Below, one piece after another: positions 42,506-49,835 of a DNA stretch of 64,000 nt. Below the pieces are notes generated by a model. The model did no database searches. It was not told the origin of the DNA and saw nothing but the letters and a program-made list of their open reading frames with translations. Each line of letters begins with the position of its first letter. The stretch's first letter is position 1. Position numbers and translations under genes: made by a program. Location of the stretch: NCBI GenBank assembly GCA_934667065.1, contig CAKULD010000006.1, forward strand, positions 1 to 64,000, given 5' to 3'. This stretch comes from an uncultured Collinsella sp. (GTDB lineage Bacteria; Actinomycetota; Coriobacteriia; Coriobacteriales; Coriobacteriaceae).

Positions 42506-42604
42506 TGTGCCCAGGCACGCGACCTTGCCCCTCAAGCCTGCGGGCATGGCCTCAAGGCCTATGCCCTTGTCTTTCGGGGTAATCTCGCGCACCTGGACAC
42601 ATCA
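42503..42604 (-). repeat. Long palindrome, GAAAGA/TTGA-loop family (copy 3)
   Basis: Outer arms TGATGTG, CCAGG, CGCGA pair with TCGCG, CCTGG, CACATCA, with small mismatches between. On the minus strand a GA/GG internal loop, CCCC/GGGG, then GAAAGA and CTTGA flank a tip hairpin GGGCATAGGCC/GGCCATGCCC. The plan matches 10478-10580 and 22597-22694 with a different tip. It starts within the engB stop codon. Confidence 0.72.
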
Positions 42605-42657
42605 GTCGTAAGGACGCACGACCGCCCTTGACTTGAAGCACGCTCAAAGGTTTACGA

Positions 42658-42692
42658 TGCCTCCTGAAGTACGTACTTTGGGAGGCTTTTCT
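42658..42692 (+). promoter_or_regulatory. Palindrome covering the RBS of the aldo/keto reductase gene
   Basis: GCCTCC-TGA-AGTACGTACT-TTG-GGAGGC then TTTT. The right arm contains the Shine-Dalgarno GGGAGG for ATG 42693, so folding would hide the RBS. The centre AGTACGTACT is itself a perfect palindrome. It could be a protein operator, or a terminator-like RNA switch. Confidence 0.55.
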
Positions 42693-43829
42693 ATGCTGTA
42701 TAAGGACTTTGAGGGCGAGCAGCTCTCCTCGCTCGGGTTTGGGGCCATGCGCTTGCCGGTGGTCGATGACGACAATGCCAAGATCGACCAGGATGCCGTC
42801 AACGAGATGGTTGACTACGCGCTCGATCGTGGCGTGAACTATTTCGACACCGCATGGGGTTACCACGATGGCCAGTCCGAGATTGCCATGGGTATCGCGC
42901 TTAACCGCCACGCTCGCGATGAGTTCATGATCGCGACCAAGTTCCCCGGTTACGACGTCAACAATATGGACAAGGTCGAGGAGATCTTCGAGAAGCAGCT
43001 CGAGAAGACGGGGATGGAGTTCTTTGACTTCTACCTCATCCACAACGTGTGCGAGAAGAATATCGACGAGTACCTTGACCCCAAGTTTGGCATCATGGAC
43101 TATCTTCTTAAGCAGAAGGAGGCCGGTCGTATTCGCCATCTGGGCTTCTCCGCACATGGCGATATCGCATGCATGACGCGCTTTCTCGAGGCGTACGGCA
43201 AGGACATGGAGTTCTGCCAGATCCAGCTCAACTACTTGGATTGGACGTTCCAGGATGCGCACGGCAAGGTTGAGCTGCTCAATAAGTGGAGCCTGCCTGT
43301 GTGGGTCATGGAGCCGGTGCGCGGTGGCAAGCTCGCACAGATTCCCACGGAGGACGAGGCGAAGCTCAAGGCAGCACGTCCCGACGAGACGACGGTCCAG
43401 TGGTGCTTCCGATTCATTCAAAGCATCGCTGAGGTCAAAGTGTGCCTCAGCGGCATGTCCAACTTTGAGCAGGTCAAGGAGAACATCGAGACGTTTAGCG
43501 AGGATAAGCCGTTGACGCCGCGTGAGCGCGAGATCCTGCAGGGCGTTGCCGACGACATGCTCGGCCGCGGTACGGTGCCGTGCACGGCGTGTCGTTACTG
43601 CACTGAATACTGCCCGATGGGCCTCGATATCCCCAAGCTGCTCGAGATGTACAACCAAAATGTGGTGACGGGCGAGCGCGACTTCATCTCAAACATGTAC
43701 GTGGACACCCTTCCCGAGGACAAGCGTCCGAGCGCCTGCATCGGCTGTGGCGCCTGTGCAGCGGTTTGCCCCCAGCAGATCGACATCCCGGGCACGATGG
43801 CCAAGTTCTGCGAACGCTTGGGGCGGTAG
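42693..43829 (+). CDS. Aldo/keto reductase with C-terminal ferredoxin-like 4Fe-4S domain
   Basis: 378 aa from ATG 42693 (GGGAGG 7 nt upstream). The TIM-barrel part has LGFGAMRLPVVDD, NYFDTAWGYHDGQSE (catalytic Asp-Tyr), MIATKFP, LDFYLIHNV-like FFDFYLIHNVCEK and RIRHLGFSAHGD. Two cluster motifs end the protein: C297, C300, C303, C307 (CTACRYCTEYCP) and C349, C352, C355, C359 (CIGCGACAAVCP). This form is common in anaerobes, where it may link NAD(P)H or a radical to a carbonyl reduction; the real substrate is unknown. It is preceded by an unusual palindrome overlapping its RBS. Confidence 0.9.
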   Translation: MLYKDFEGEQLSSLGFGAMRLPVVDDDNAKIDQDAVNEMVDYALDRGVNYFDTAWGYHDGQSEIAMGIALNRHARDEFMIATKFPGYDVNNMDKVEEIFEKQLEKTGMEFFDFYLIHNVCEKNIDEYLDPKFGIMDYLLKQKEAGRIRHLGFSAHGDIACMTRFLEAYGKDMEFCQIQLNYLDWTFQDAHGKVELLNKWSLPVWVMEPVRGGKLAQIPTEDEAKLKAARPDETTVQWCFRFIQSIAEVKVCLSGMSNFEQVKENIETFSEDKPLTPREREILQGVADDMLGRGTVPCTACRYCTEYCPMGLDIPKLLEMYNQNVVTGERDFISNMYVDTLPEDKRPSACIGCGACAAVCPQQIDIPGTMAKFCERLGR

Positions 43830-43872
43830 CGCAGCAGGCTCTTCATGGCCTCTTGCGTATATAACTATTAGG

Positions 43873-43917
43873 TATCACCCCAGTGATAGTTATTGGTACA
43901 CTATCACTGGGGTGATA
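43873..43917. promoter_or_regulatory. Pair of perfect palindromic operators upstream of the DUF3990/HTH operon
   Basis: TATCACCCCAGTGATA (43873-43888) and TATCACTGGGGTGATA (43902-43917). Each half is a dyad TATCAC-N4-GTGATA, and the two are reverse complements of each other 13 bp apart. They lie 20-65 bp before the first start codon, over the likely promoter. This is the usual design for autorepression by a toxin-antitoxin HTH protein. Confidence 0.8.
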
Positions 43918-43936
43918 TTTGCTTCTGGAGGTCGCA

Positions 43937-44620
43937 ATGGAGCTTTGGCACGGGTCGGAGGGTGTTGTCGAGCATCCGTCGTTGGATAAATGCAGACAAT
44001 TCAATGACTATGGGCGCGGGTTTTATTGCACGCCGCATGAGCAAATGGCGATGGAGTGGGCGTGTCGGACCGAGTCTGATGGCGTCGCGAATCGATATGA
44101 GCTTGATATGGATGGGCTCACGGTTCTCGATTTAGAGTCCGGGGAGTTTTCAATTCTCAATTGGCTTGCAATATTGGCGGACAACAGGGAGTTCAACGTT
44201 TCGACGCCGTTGGCGCGTGAAGGGCTTCGGTTTCTGCTCGATAACTGCTTGATTGATATCGCGCCATACGACATTATTCGAGGCTATCGTGCCGATGACT
44301 CCTATTTTTCGTTTGCGAGGCAGTTTGTTAATGGCATGATCTCGCTTCGACAGCTTCAGCGCATTATGCGCTTAGGTGATTTGGGTATTCAGTACGCTCT
44401 TATGAGCGAACGCGCATTCTCGGCAATTCATTTTTGCGAGTGGAAGCAAGCTTCGGGATCTGAGTTTTATCCCAAACGTTTTGAGCGAGAACAGAATGCA
44501 CGACGTAAGTATTTGGACACGGTCAATGGGTTCGATTCCGAAGGCATCGATATTAGGGATTTAATGTCGGGGAGGGTTGATCTAAATGATCCAAGAGTTA
44601 ACGGATTGTGGGCCGAGTAG
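43937..44620 (+). CDS. DUF3990 protein, probable ADP-ribosyltransferase-like toxin
   Basis: 227 aa cytoplasmic protein matching DUF3990: MELWHGSEGVVEHPSLDKCR, QFNDYGRGFYCTPHEQMAME, WACRTESDGVANRYELDMDG, DIIRGYRADDSYFSFARQF, and GIQYALMSERAFSAI. DUF3990 has been placed near ADP-ribosyltransferase folds; His5, Tyr30 and Gln152/Glu158 are at positions one would expect for NAD-binding and catalysis, which is inference. Start ATG 43937 follows CTGGAGG. The next gene, an HTH protein, overlaps it by 35 bp. Base composition is lower in GC than neighbours, suggesting transfer. It fits the toxin half of a toxin-antitoxin or defence pair. Confidence 0.82.
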   Translation: MELWHGSEGVVEHPSLDKCRQFNDYGRGFYCTPHEQMAMEWACRTESDGVANRYELDMDGLTVLDLESGEFSILNWLAILADNREFNVSTPLAREGLRFLLDNCLIDIAPYDIIRGYRADDSYFSFARQFVNGMISLRQLQRIMRLGDLGIQYALMSERAFSAIHFCEWKQASGSEFYPKRFEREQNARRKYLDTVNGFDSEGIDIRDLMSGRVDLNDPRVNGLWAE

Positions 44621-45284
44621 GACGTACCCCGTCTACTATCTTGAGGACGCTATGAACAACCTCGGTGACTACTTCGACTATGCCGTGAACGATTATGGCG
44701 CGGAAGGGTCCGAAGTTGCCGAGCTCTTTTGCCTGAGCGGCGTAGCTCACGAGTTTGAGCACGGCAACGCATGGGTTGTTTCTGGAAAATCGGGCGTTGA
44801 ACTGTTTGCACTTATTTCCGAAAGGTCGGGCTATCAAACCAGGTCCATGCCGGACCGTACCTATCGATTTGAGAAGACGCCGGAATACTGGACGGGCTGG
44901 ATACTGGCATATTTGCAGTGGCGCCTTGGAGAATCGTTCGAAGATCTGCTTCATGTCGTTCCATTTGATGTTCTGCGAAACCTGTACTACCCCTGGCACG
45001 AGGCATCGGAGGAGCGCGTGGCACGCCTTGTCTGCGATATGGCAAAGAAGGCGCCTCGTCAAACCAAGCTTGCGCTAGCAAGAAAGAGGCTCAAGAAAAC
45101 CCAACAAGACCTGGCATACGAATCGGGCGTATCGCTTCGATCAATCCAAATGTACGAACAGCGCCAGCGAAACATCAACGAAGCCTCGGTAACAACCGTA
45201 AGGGATATGGCAAAAGCCCTACACTGCAACATCGAAGACCTCCTAGAACCAGCCTTCGAATACAAAGAACCCAGCGCCGCCTAA
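44586..45284 (+). CDS. Antitoxin-like protein with N-terminal partner domain and C-terminal XRE-type HTH
   Basis: 232 aa. Residues about 1-150 are an uncharacterised domain (YPVYYLEDAMNNLGDYFDYA, YWTGWILAYLQWRLGESFED), possibly the toxin-binding part. Residues about 167-225 form a Cro/C1-type HTH: LALARKRLKKTQQDLAYESG, VSLRSIQMYEQRQRNINEAS, then MAKALHCNIEDLLEPAF. The start overlaps the DUF3990 gene by 35 bp, and GGGGAGGG 9 nt before it serves as RBS. The HTH would bind the double palindrome at 43873. Toward its end codons become markedly A-rich, unlike the region. The order toxin-then-antitoxin is less common, but known. Confidence 0.8.
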   Translation: MIQELTDCGPSRTYPVYYLEDAMNNLGDYFDYAVNDYGAEGSEVAELFCLSGVAHEFEHGNAWVVSGKSGVELFALISERSGYQTRSMPDRTYRFEKTPEYWTGWILAYLQWRLGESFEDLLHVVPFDVLRNLYYPWHEASEERVARLVCDMAKKAPRQTKLALARKRLKKTQQDLAYESGVSLRSIQMYEQRQRNINEASVTTVRDMAKALHCNIEDLLEPAFEYKEPSAA

Positions 45285-45364
45285 GCAAAGCAATCACCAA
45301 AGCCCACCTCAAGAACGAGTCCCACCCCAGCAAGAGCCCCTATCAATAAAAAGCAGAGTATCAG

Positions 45365-45408
45365 CCCGGCGACTTTCCAGAGCGTAGGTCCCTGCAGTCG
45401 CCGCCGGG
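45365..45408. terminator. Hairpin between convergent HTH and thrB genes
   Basis: GCCCGGCGACT pairs with AGTCGCCGCCGGGC across an 18-base loop, with one bulge. It adjoins the longer palindrome at 45421. Confidence 0.5.
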
Positions 45409-45420
45409 CAAGTCAACGTA

Positions 45421-45545
45421 GGGGAGGCCAGAGGCTTTACTCCCAAATCTTTCCGCAGGACGGCAGGACCCCCGCCGCACGAAGTGCGCAGCGGGGGCCC
45501 TGCCATGTCCGAGGACGATTTGGGAGTAAAGCCTCTGGCCTCCCC
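45421..45545 (-). repeat. Long palindrome, CGTCCTCG-loop family (copy 2)
   Basis: Outer arms GGGGAGGCCAGAGGCTTTAC and TCCCAAAT pair perfectly with ATTTGGGA and GTAAAGCCTCTGGCCTCCCC. On the minus strand the internal loop is CGTCCTCGGACATG opposite GTCCTGCGGAAAG, then GCAGGGCCCCCGC/GGCGGGGGTCCTGC and the tip GCGCACTTCGTGCG. It sits between convergent genes. Confidence 0.87.
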
Positions 45546-45566
45546 GGCGGGTATACAGGGCGGCGT

Positions 45567-46448
45567 CTACAGGTATTCGATCTGGGCGCCTTCTGTGTCG
45601 CACGTCAGAATGTGCGTGTCACACTTGGGGAACTGCTCACGCAGCTTGACCTGCAGGAACTTTGCCACGATGGTATCGTCGGTCACCGCCATGAGGGTCG
45701 AGCCGGAGCCGCTGATCCAGATGGTCTTGGCGCCGCCGTTGAGGCAGGTGTCGCGCACGGCGTTGTAGTCGGGGATGAGGCGACGACGATAGGGCTCCTG
45801 AATGCGATCGTCGTTGGCGGCGGCAATCAGGTCCAGATCGCCGGTCTCGAGACCGCGCGTCATGCCGGCGATGCGGCCCATCTGCCATACGGCGGTGGAA
45901 AGCGGAATCTCCTGCGGCACGACCTTGCGCGCCTCACTCGTGTGCACCTCGTAGGGTGGAATGACGGTAATAAAACGCAGGCGATCGCTCACCTCGTAGC
46001 GCAGGCACTGGGGGAGCGAATCGGTCGGCGTAAAGGAGCAGACGGCGCCGCCCAGGATAGCGGGGGCGACGTTATCGGGATGGCCCTCGACCTCGGTGGC
46101 AATGCGGACGAGCTCGGCGCGGTCGACGGTGTGGCCCGTCAGCGCGGCGGCGGCCATAATGCCGGCGACAACGCAGGTGGAGCTGGAACCCAGGCCACGA
46201 GCGACGGGAACGTCAGTCTGAATGTCGATGGCGACGGGGAAGGCCGGCTCGCCCCATGCGGCCAGCGCATCCACAAAGCTCACGTAGACTAGGTTGTTCT
46301 CGTTTTGGAATTCCTCGGGGCAGCCCGTGATGGTGAGCTTGTCGGCGCGCTCGAAGGTGAAGTGCGAGTAAAGGCTGACGGCCATGCCGAGGGTATCGTA
46401 GCCGATGCCCAAGTTGGCGCTTGTTGCTGGGACGGTGATCTTGATCAT
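45567..46448 (-). CDS. thrB: Homoserine kinase
   Basis: 293 aa GHMP kinase, phosphorylating L-homoserine for threonine synthesis. The nucleotide loop is PVARGLGSSSTCVVAG; VPATSANLGIGYDTLGMAVS is motif 1 and SGSGSTLMAVTDD motif 3; EGHPDNVAPAILGGAV lies between. Start ATG 46448 is preceded by CAGGAG. Upstream on the same strand is thrC, but a long palindrome separates the two genes, so co-expression may be modified. Confidence 0.92.
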   Translation of the reverse strand: MIKITVPATSANLGIGYDTLGMAVSLYSHFTFERADKLTITGCPEEFQNENNLVYVSFVDALAAWGEPAFPVAIDIQTDVPVARGLGSSSTCVVAGIMAAAALTGHTVDRAELVRIATEVEGHPDNVAPAILGGAVCSFTPTDSLPQCLRYEVSDRLRFITVIPPYEVHTSEARKVVPQEIPLSTAVWQMGRIAGMTRGLETGDLDLIAAANDDRIQEPYRRRLIPDYNAVRDTCLNGGAKTIWISGSGSTLMAVTDDTIVAKFLQVKLREQFPKCDTHILTCDTEGAQIEYL

Positions 46449-46461
46449 GGGAATCTCCTGG

Positions 46462-46573
46462 GCGGGTCTGGCCGTTTAGTTCGCTGCTCGGGCAGTCCTG
46501 GCTCGCTCGGAAAGCACATTAAGTGCTTTCCGGCTCGTGCGGAACTCGCGACGAACTAAACGGCCAGACCCGC
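46462..46573. repeat. Long palindrome between thrC and thrB
   Basis: Outer arms GCGGGTCTGGCCGTTTAGTT and CG are perfectly complementary to CG and AACTAAACGGCCAGACCCGC. Inside lie unpaired stretches (CTGCTCGGGCAGTCCTGGC and GGCTCGTGCGGAACTCGCGA) around a perfect tip hairpin GGAAAGCAC-ATTAA-GTGCTTTCC. The architecture is like the other long palindromes, but the core does not match them. Confidence 0.8.
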
Positions 46574-46618
46574 TCGCATGTTCGTCATCATCCCGGGGGT
46601 TATCTGATGAAAGAAGGT

Positions 46619-46638
46619 GCGCCGGCTTTCGCCGGCGC
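46619..46638 (-). terminator. Hairpin after thrC
   Basis: GCGCCGGC and GCCGGCGC with a short loop, 13 bp beyond the thrC stop on the minus strand, followed by CACCTTCTTTC. Confidence 0.65.
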
Positions 46639-46650
46639 TTAATGTGGGGT

Positions 46651-48168
46651 TTAGTTGGTGGCCATCTTTTTGGCGGCGGACTCTACGTAGTTGGCCATTT
46701 CGTCGACGTTGCAGACGTCTTCGAAGCGGACGGGCTTGGACTCGAGTTCGGCGAGCTGGGTCGGGGCGACCGTGTTGGTGGCCTGCTCGAGTACGCGCAT
46801 GGCCTCAAAGTCGTCCTCGGGAACGTCGAGCCCCAGAGCGTCGCAGCAGGCGCGCGGGAACTTGTAGGGGCTGGCGGTCGAAAGCAGCACGCGGGCCTTG
46901 GCGCCCTCGGCGGGGGCGACCTGCTCAAAGACGTGATAGCCGCAGGCGGTATGCGGATCGATCACGTAGCTGTTCGCATCCCAGCAGCTCTTGATGGCAG
47001 TGCGGACCTCGTCCTCGCTGGCCCAGCCGCAGCCAAACACGCTCTGGATCTTGGCCAGCAGCTCGGCGGGCACCTCGTAGCGGCCGGTCTGGGCAAGCTG
47101 CTCCATAAGGCCGGCAACGAGCTCACAGTCGCCATCGGACAGGAAGTACAGCATGCGCTCCAGGTTGGAGCTAATCAGAATGTCCATCGACGGCGAGATA
47201 GTCGTGAAGAACGGACGGTTGCGGTCGTAGACGCCGGTGGTCAAGAAGTCAGCGAGCACGTTGTTCTTGTCGCTCGCGACGATGAGCTTGGCGACGGGCA
47301 GACCCATGCGCTTGGCGTAGTAGCCGGCCAGGATATCGCCAAAGTTGCCAGTCGGCACGCAGAACTCAACGGCGTCGCCGGCCACAATGGCGCCGGCGCG
47401 CAGCAGTTGCGCATAGGCGGCAAAGTAGTAGACGACCTGCGGTACCAGACGGCCGACATTGATGGAGTTGGCGCTCGAGAGCACGGTGCCGGCGGCCTCA
47501 AGGCGCTCGGCAAGCTCCTTATCGGCAAAGATGCGCTTGACGGCGCTCTGGGCGTCATCGAAGTTGCCGCGGATGCCGCAGACGGCGACGTTGTCGCCCT
47601 CCTGCGTGGACATCTGCAGGTTCTGGACGCGGCTGACCTTGCCCTCGGGATAAAAGACGGTGATGCCCGTGCCCGGAGCGTCGGCAAAACCGGCGAGAGC
47701 GGCCTTACCGGTGTCGCCCGACGTAGCGGTGACGATCATGATGCGCTCGGCGCCGCCGTCCTTGGCGGAGGTGCGCGCCATCAGGCGGGGGAGCATCTGC
47801 AGGGCGACATCCTTAAAGGCGCTCGTGGGGCCGCCAAAGAGCTCCATCACATAGGTCTGCGGGGCATTGGCGCCCGGCGCAGCGTCAAGTTTGACGAGCG
47901 GCGTGACCTCTTCGCTCGCAAACGTGCCGCGGTATGCCTCGTCGACACACGCCGAAATTTCTTCGGCCGTGTAATCATTCAGTAACATTCCCAACACATC
48001 TTGAGCGATTTCAAAGTACGATTTATCTGCAAGCGAGCTGATATCGAGCTGCTGGGTGCCCAGCTCGTCCGAGACAAACAAACCCCCGTCGGGAGCGATG
48101 CCGGTACGGATTGCCACCTTACTTGAGCACGATAAAGTGCGTCCTCGTGTACTATGATAAGTTCCCAT
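46651..48168 (-). CDS. thrC: Threonine synthase
   Basis: 505 aa PLP enzyme turning O-phospho-L-homoserine into threonine. The PLP lysine lies in GGPTSAFKDVALQMLPRLM; MIVTATSGDTGKAALAGFAD is the phosphate-binding loop; VEFCVPTGNFGDILAGYYAK and NRPFFTTISPSMDILISSNL are diagnostic of the longer (fungal/E. coli-like) group. ATG 48168 gives MGTYHSTRG with AGGAGC upstream; a longer start at 48228 lies before the RBS. It is divergent from lysC (104 bp apart), so the promoters may be co-regulated. Confidence 0.93.
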   Translation of the reverse strand: MGTYHSTRGRTLSCSSKVAIRTGIAPDGGLFVSDELGTQQLDISSLADKSYFEIAQDVLGMLLNDYTAEEISACVDEAYRGTFASEEVTPLVKLDAAPGANAPQTYVMELFGGPTSAFKDVALQMLPRLMARTSAKDGGAERIMIVTATSGDTGKAALAGFADAPGTGITVFYPEGKVSRVQNLQMSTQEGDNVAVCGIRGNFDDAQSAVKRIFADKELAERLEAAGTVLSSANSINVGRLVPQVVYYFAAYAQLLRAGAIVAGDAVEFCVPTGNFGDILAGYYAKRMGLPVAKLIVASDKNNVLADFLTTGVYDRNRPFFTTISPSMDILISSNLERMLYFLSDGDCELVAGLMEQLAQTGRYEVPAELLAKIQSVFGCGWASEDEVRTAIKSCWDANSYVIDPHTACGYHVFEQVAPAEGAKARVLLSTASPYKFPRACCDALGLDVPEDDFEAMRVLEQATNTVAPTQLAELESKPVRFEDVCNVDEMANYVESAAKKMATN

Positions 48169-48272
48169 ATAACACTGCTCCTCGGATGCCTTGGTCCCAA
48201 TCGGTGAAACCATGGTATCAGAGCGCACAAAGTAGGTTCGCAGAGGCTTTTTAGAAAGGTAACCTCAAGCCC

Positions 48273-49661
48273 ATGATTAAGATTGCCAAGTTTGGCGGCT
48301 CGTCGGTCGCCGACGCCGAACACTTCAAGAAGATCAAGGCCATTGTCGACGCCGACCCTGCCCGCCGTTTTGTGGTGGTTTCTGCCTGCGGTCGCCGCTT
48401 TAAGGGCGATACCAAGGTGACCGACCTGCTCTACTTGGTCAACGCGCACGTCAAGTACCACGTGTCGTGCGAGGAGCTGCTCGAGGACATCGGCCAGCGC
48501 TACTTTGATATTGCTGACGAGCTGGAGCTCACCTATCCCATCCGCGAGGAGTTCGCGGCCTTTGCCGAGCGTGCCCGCTCGGGCGGCTACTCCACCGAGG
48601 AGCTCGTGAGCCGCGGCGAGTACTTCACCGCCCGCCTCATGGCCGAGTACCTGGGCCTGCCGTTCCTGGATGCCGCGACAGTCGTTGCGTTCCATCATGA
48701 CGGTACGCTCAGCATGAACCGCACCTCCGAGCTGGTGCAGGAATACGGCCAGCAGGGCGGCTTTGTCATGCCCGGCTTCTACGGCGCGACCCGCGAGGGC
48801 CAGATTAAGCTGCTCGACCGTGGCGGCGGCGACATTTCCGGTGCCATTCTGGCCAAGTGCCTGGGTGCCGATCTGTATGAGAACTGGACCGACGTTTCGG
48901 GCTTCTATTCCGCCGACCCTCGCATTGTGCCCGAGGCCCAGCCCATTGCCCGCGTTACCTACGAGGAGCTGCGCGAGCTTTCGTACATGGGTGCGAGCGT
49001 CCTGCACGAGGAGGCCGTGTTCCCCGTGCGCGAGGCCGGTATTCCGCTGGTCATCAAGAACACCAACGCCCCGCAGGACCCCGGCACCATCATTAGCGAG
49101 ACGGCTGACGAGGGCGAGGCGGAGCCCATCATTACCGGCGTGACCGGCAAGCGCGGTTTTGTCGCCATCAACGTTGCCCGCGACCGTACCAAGCCGCGCG
49201 TCGGCTTTATGCGCCGCGCGCTTTCGGTGTTCGAGCGCTATGACGTCTCCGTCGAGCACATGCCCACCGGTGTCGACCGCTTTGGCGCCGTGGTGCAGGA
49301 AGAGGATGTGCACGATTCGCTGTACTCGCTCGTGGGTGACATCCAGAAGGAAGTCGAGCCGCTCGAGATTGAGGTCGTCGAGGGTCTGGCGCTCATCGCG
49401 ACGGTCGGCCGTAACCTGCGCGGTCGTGCCGGCATCTCCGGCCACCTGTTTGGCATGCTTGGCCAGGCCGGCGTGAGCGTGCGTATGATTTCACAGAGCT
49501 GCGACGAGATCAACATCATCATCGGCGTGGAGGAGAAGGACTTCGATCTGGCGATCCAGACCATCTACCGCGCCTTCTCGGACGAGAACGGCATCGTCAA
49601 GGTCTCCGATCTGGAGCCTTCCGCGCCGCTCGAGCCTGCGCTGGCTGCTCTCAAAAAGTAG
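48273..49661 (+). CDS. lysC: Aspartate kinase
   Basis: 462 aa. The kinase domain begins with IKIAKFGGSSVADAEHF, followed by FVVVSACGRR, VSRGEYFTARLMAEYLG, GFYGATREGQIKLLDRGGGD and YENWTDVSGFYSADPRIVP. Two ACT-type regulatory repeats fill the C-terminus (about 305-455: VGFMRRALSVFERYDVSVEH, GHLFGMLGQAGVSVRMISQS). It carries out the first step toward lysine, threonine and methionine. It is monofunctional, without a homoserine dehydrogenase domain. The RBS AAAGGTAACC is modest. The gene for the next enzyme, asd, follows 175 bp downstream. Confidence 0.93.
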   Translation: MIKIAKFGGSSVADAEHFKKIKAIVDADPARRFVVVSACGRRFKGDTKVTDLLYLVNAHVKYHVSCEELLEDIGQRYFDIADELELTYPIREEFAAFAERARSGGYSTEELVSRGEYFTARLMAEYLGLPFLDAATVVAFHHDGTLSMNRTSELVQEYGQQGGFVMPGFYGATREGQIKLLDRGGGDISGAILAKCLGADLYENWTDVSGFYSADPRIVPEAQPIARVTYEELRELSYMGASVLHEEAVFPVREAGIPLVIKNTNAPQDPGTIISETADEGEAEPIITGVTGKRGFVAINVARDRTKPRVGFMRRALSVFERYDVSVEHMPTGVDRFGAVVQEEDVHDSLYSLVGDIQKEVEPLEIEVVEGLALIATVGRNLRGRAGISGHLFGMLGQAGVSVRMISQSCDEINIIIGVEEKDFDLAIQTIYRAFSDENGIVKVSDLEPSAPLEPALAALKK

Positions 49662-49666
49662 CGGCC

Positions 49667-49711
49667 ACCCCGGTAGATTTTTGGGACATGCCTAAAAATC
49701 TACTGCGGGGC
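49667..49711 (+). repeat. Dispersed palindrome, TAGATTTTTGGGACATGCC type (copy 2), after lysC
   Basis: CACCCCGG, then TAGATTTTTGGGACATGCC and TAAAAATCTA, then CTGCGGGG. The repeat proper is 49674-49702; CCCC/GGGG extend the stem. It lies six bases after the lysC stop and may end transcription. The other copy is at 28006-28034. Confidence 0.8.
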
Positions 49712-49835
49712 GTTTCGTTTCGGTTTCGTTTCGGTGGGGCGGGTTTTGTGTCCGCCCCGTTCTTGTATAAACTGGGCAAGAATATTCGGCCTGCTTGTCG
49801 TGCGGGCAAAAGCCAGAACCTTTAAAGGGGGAAGC

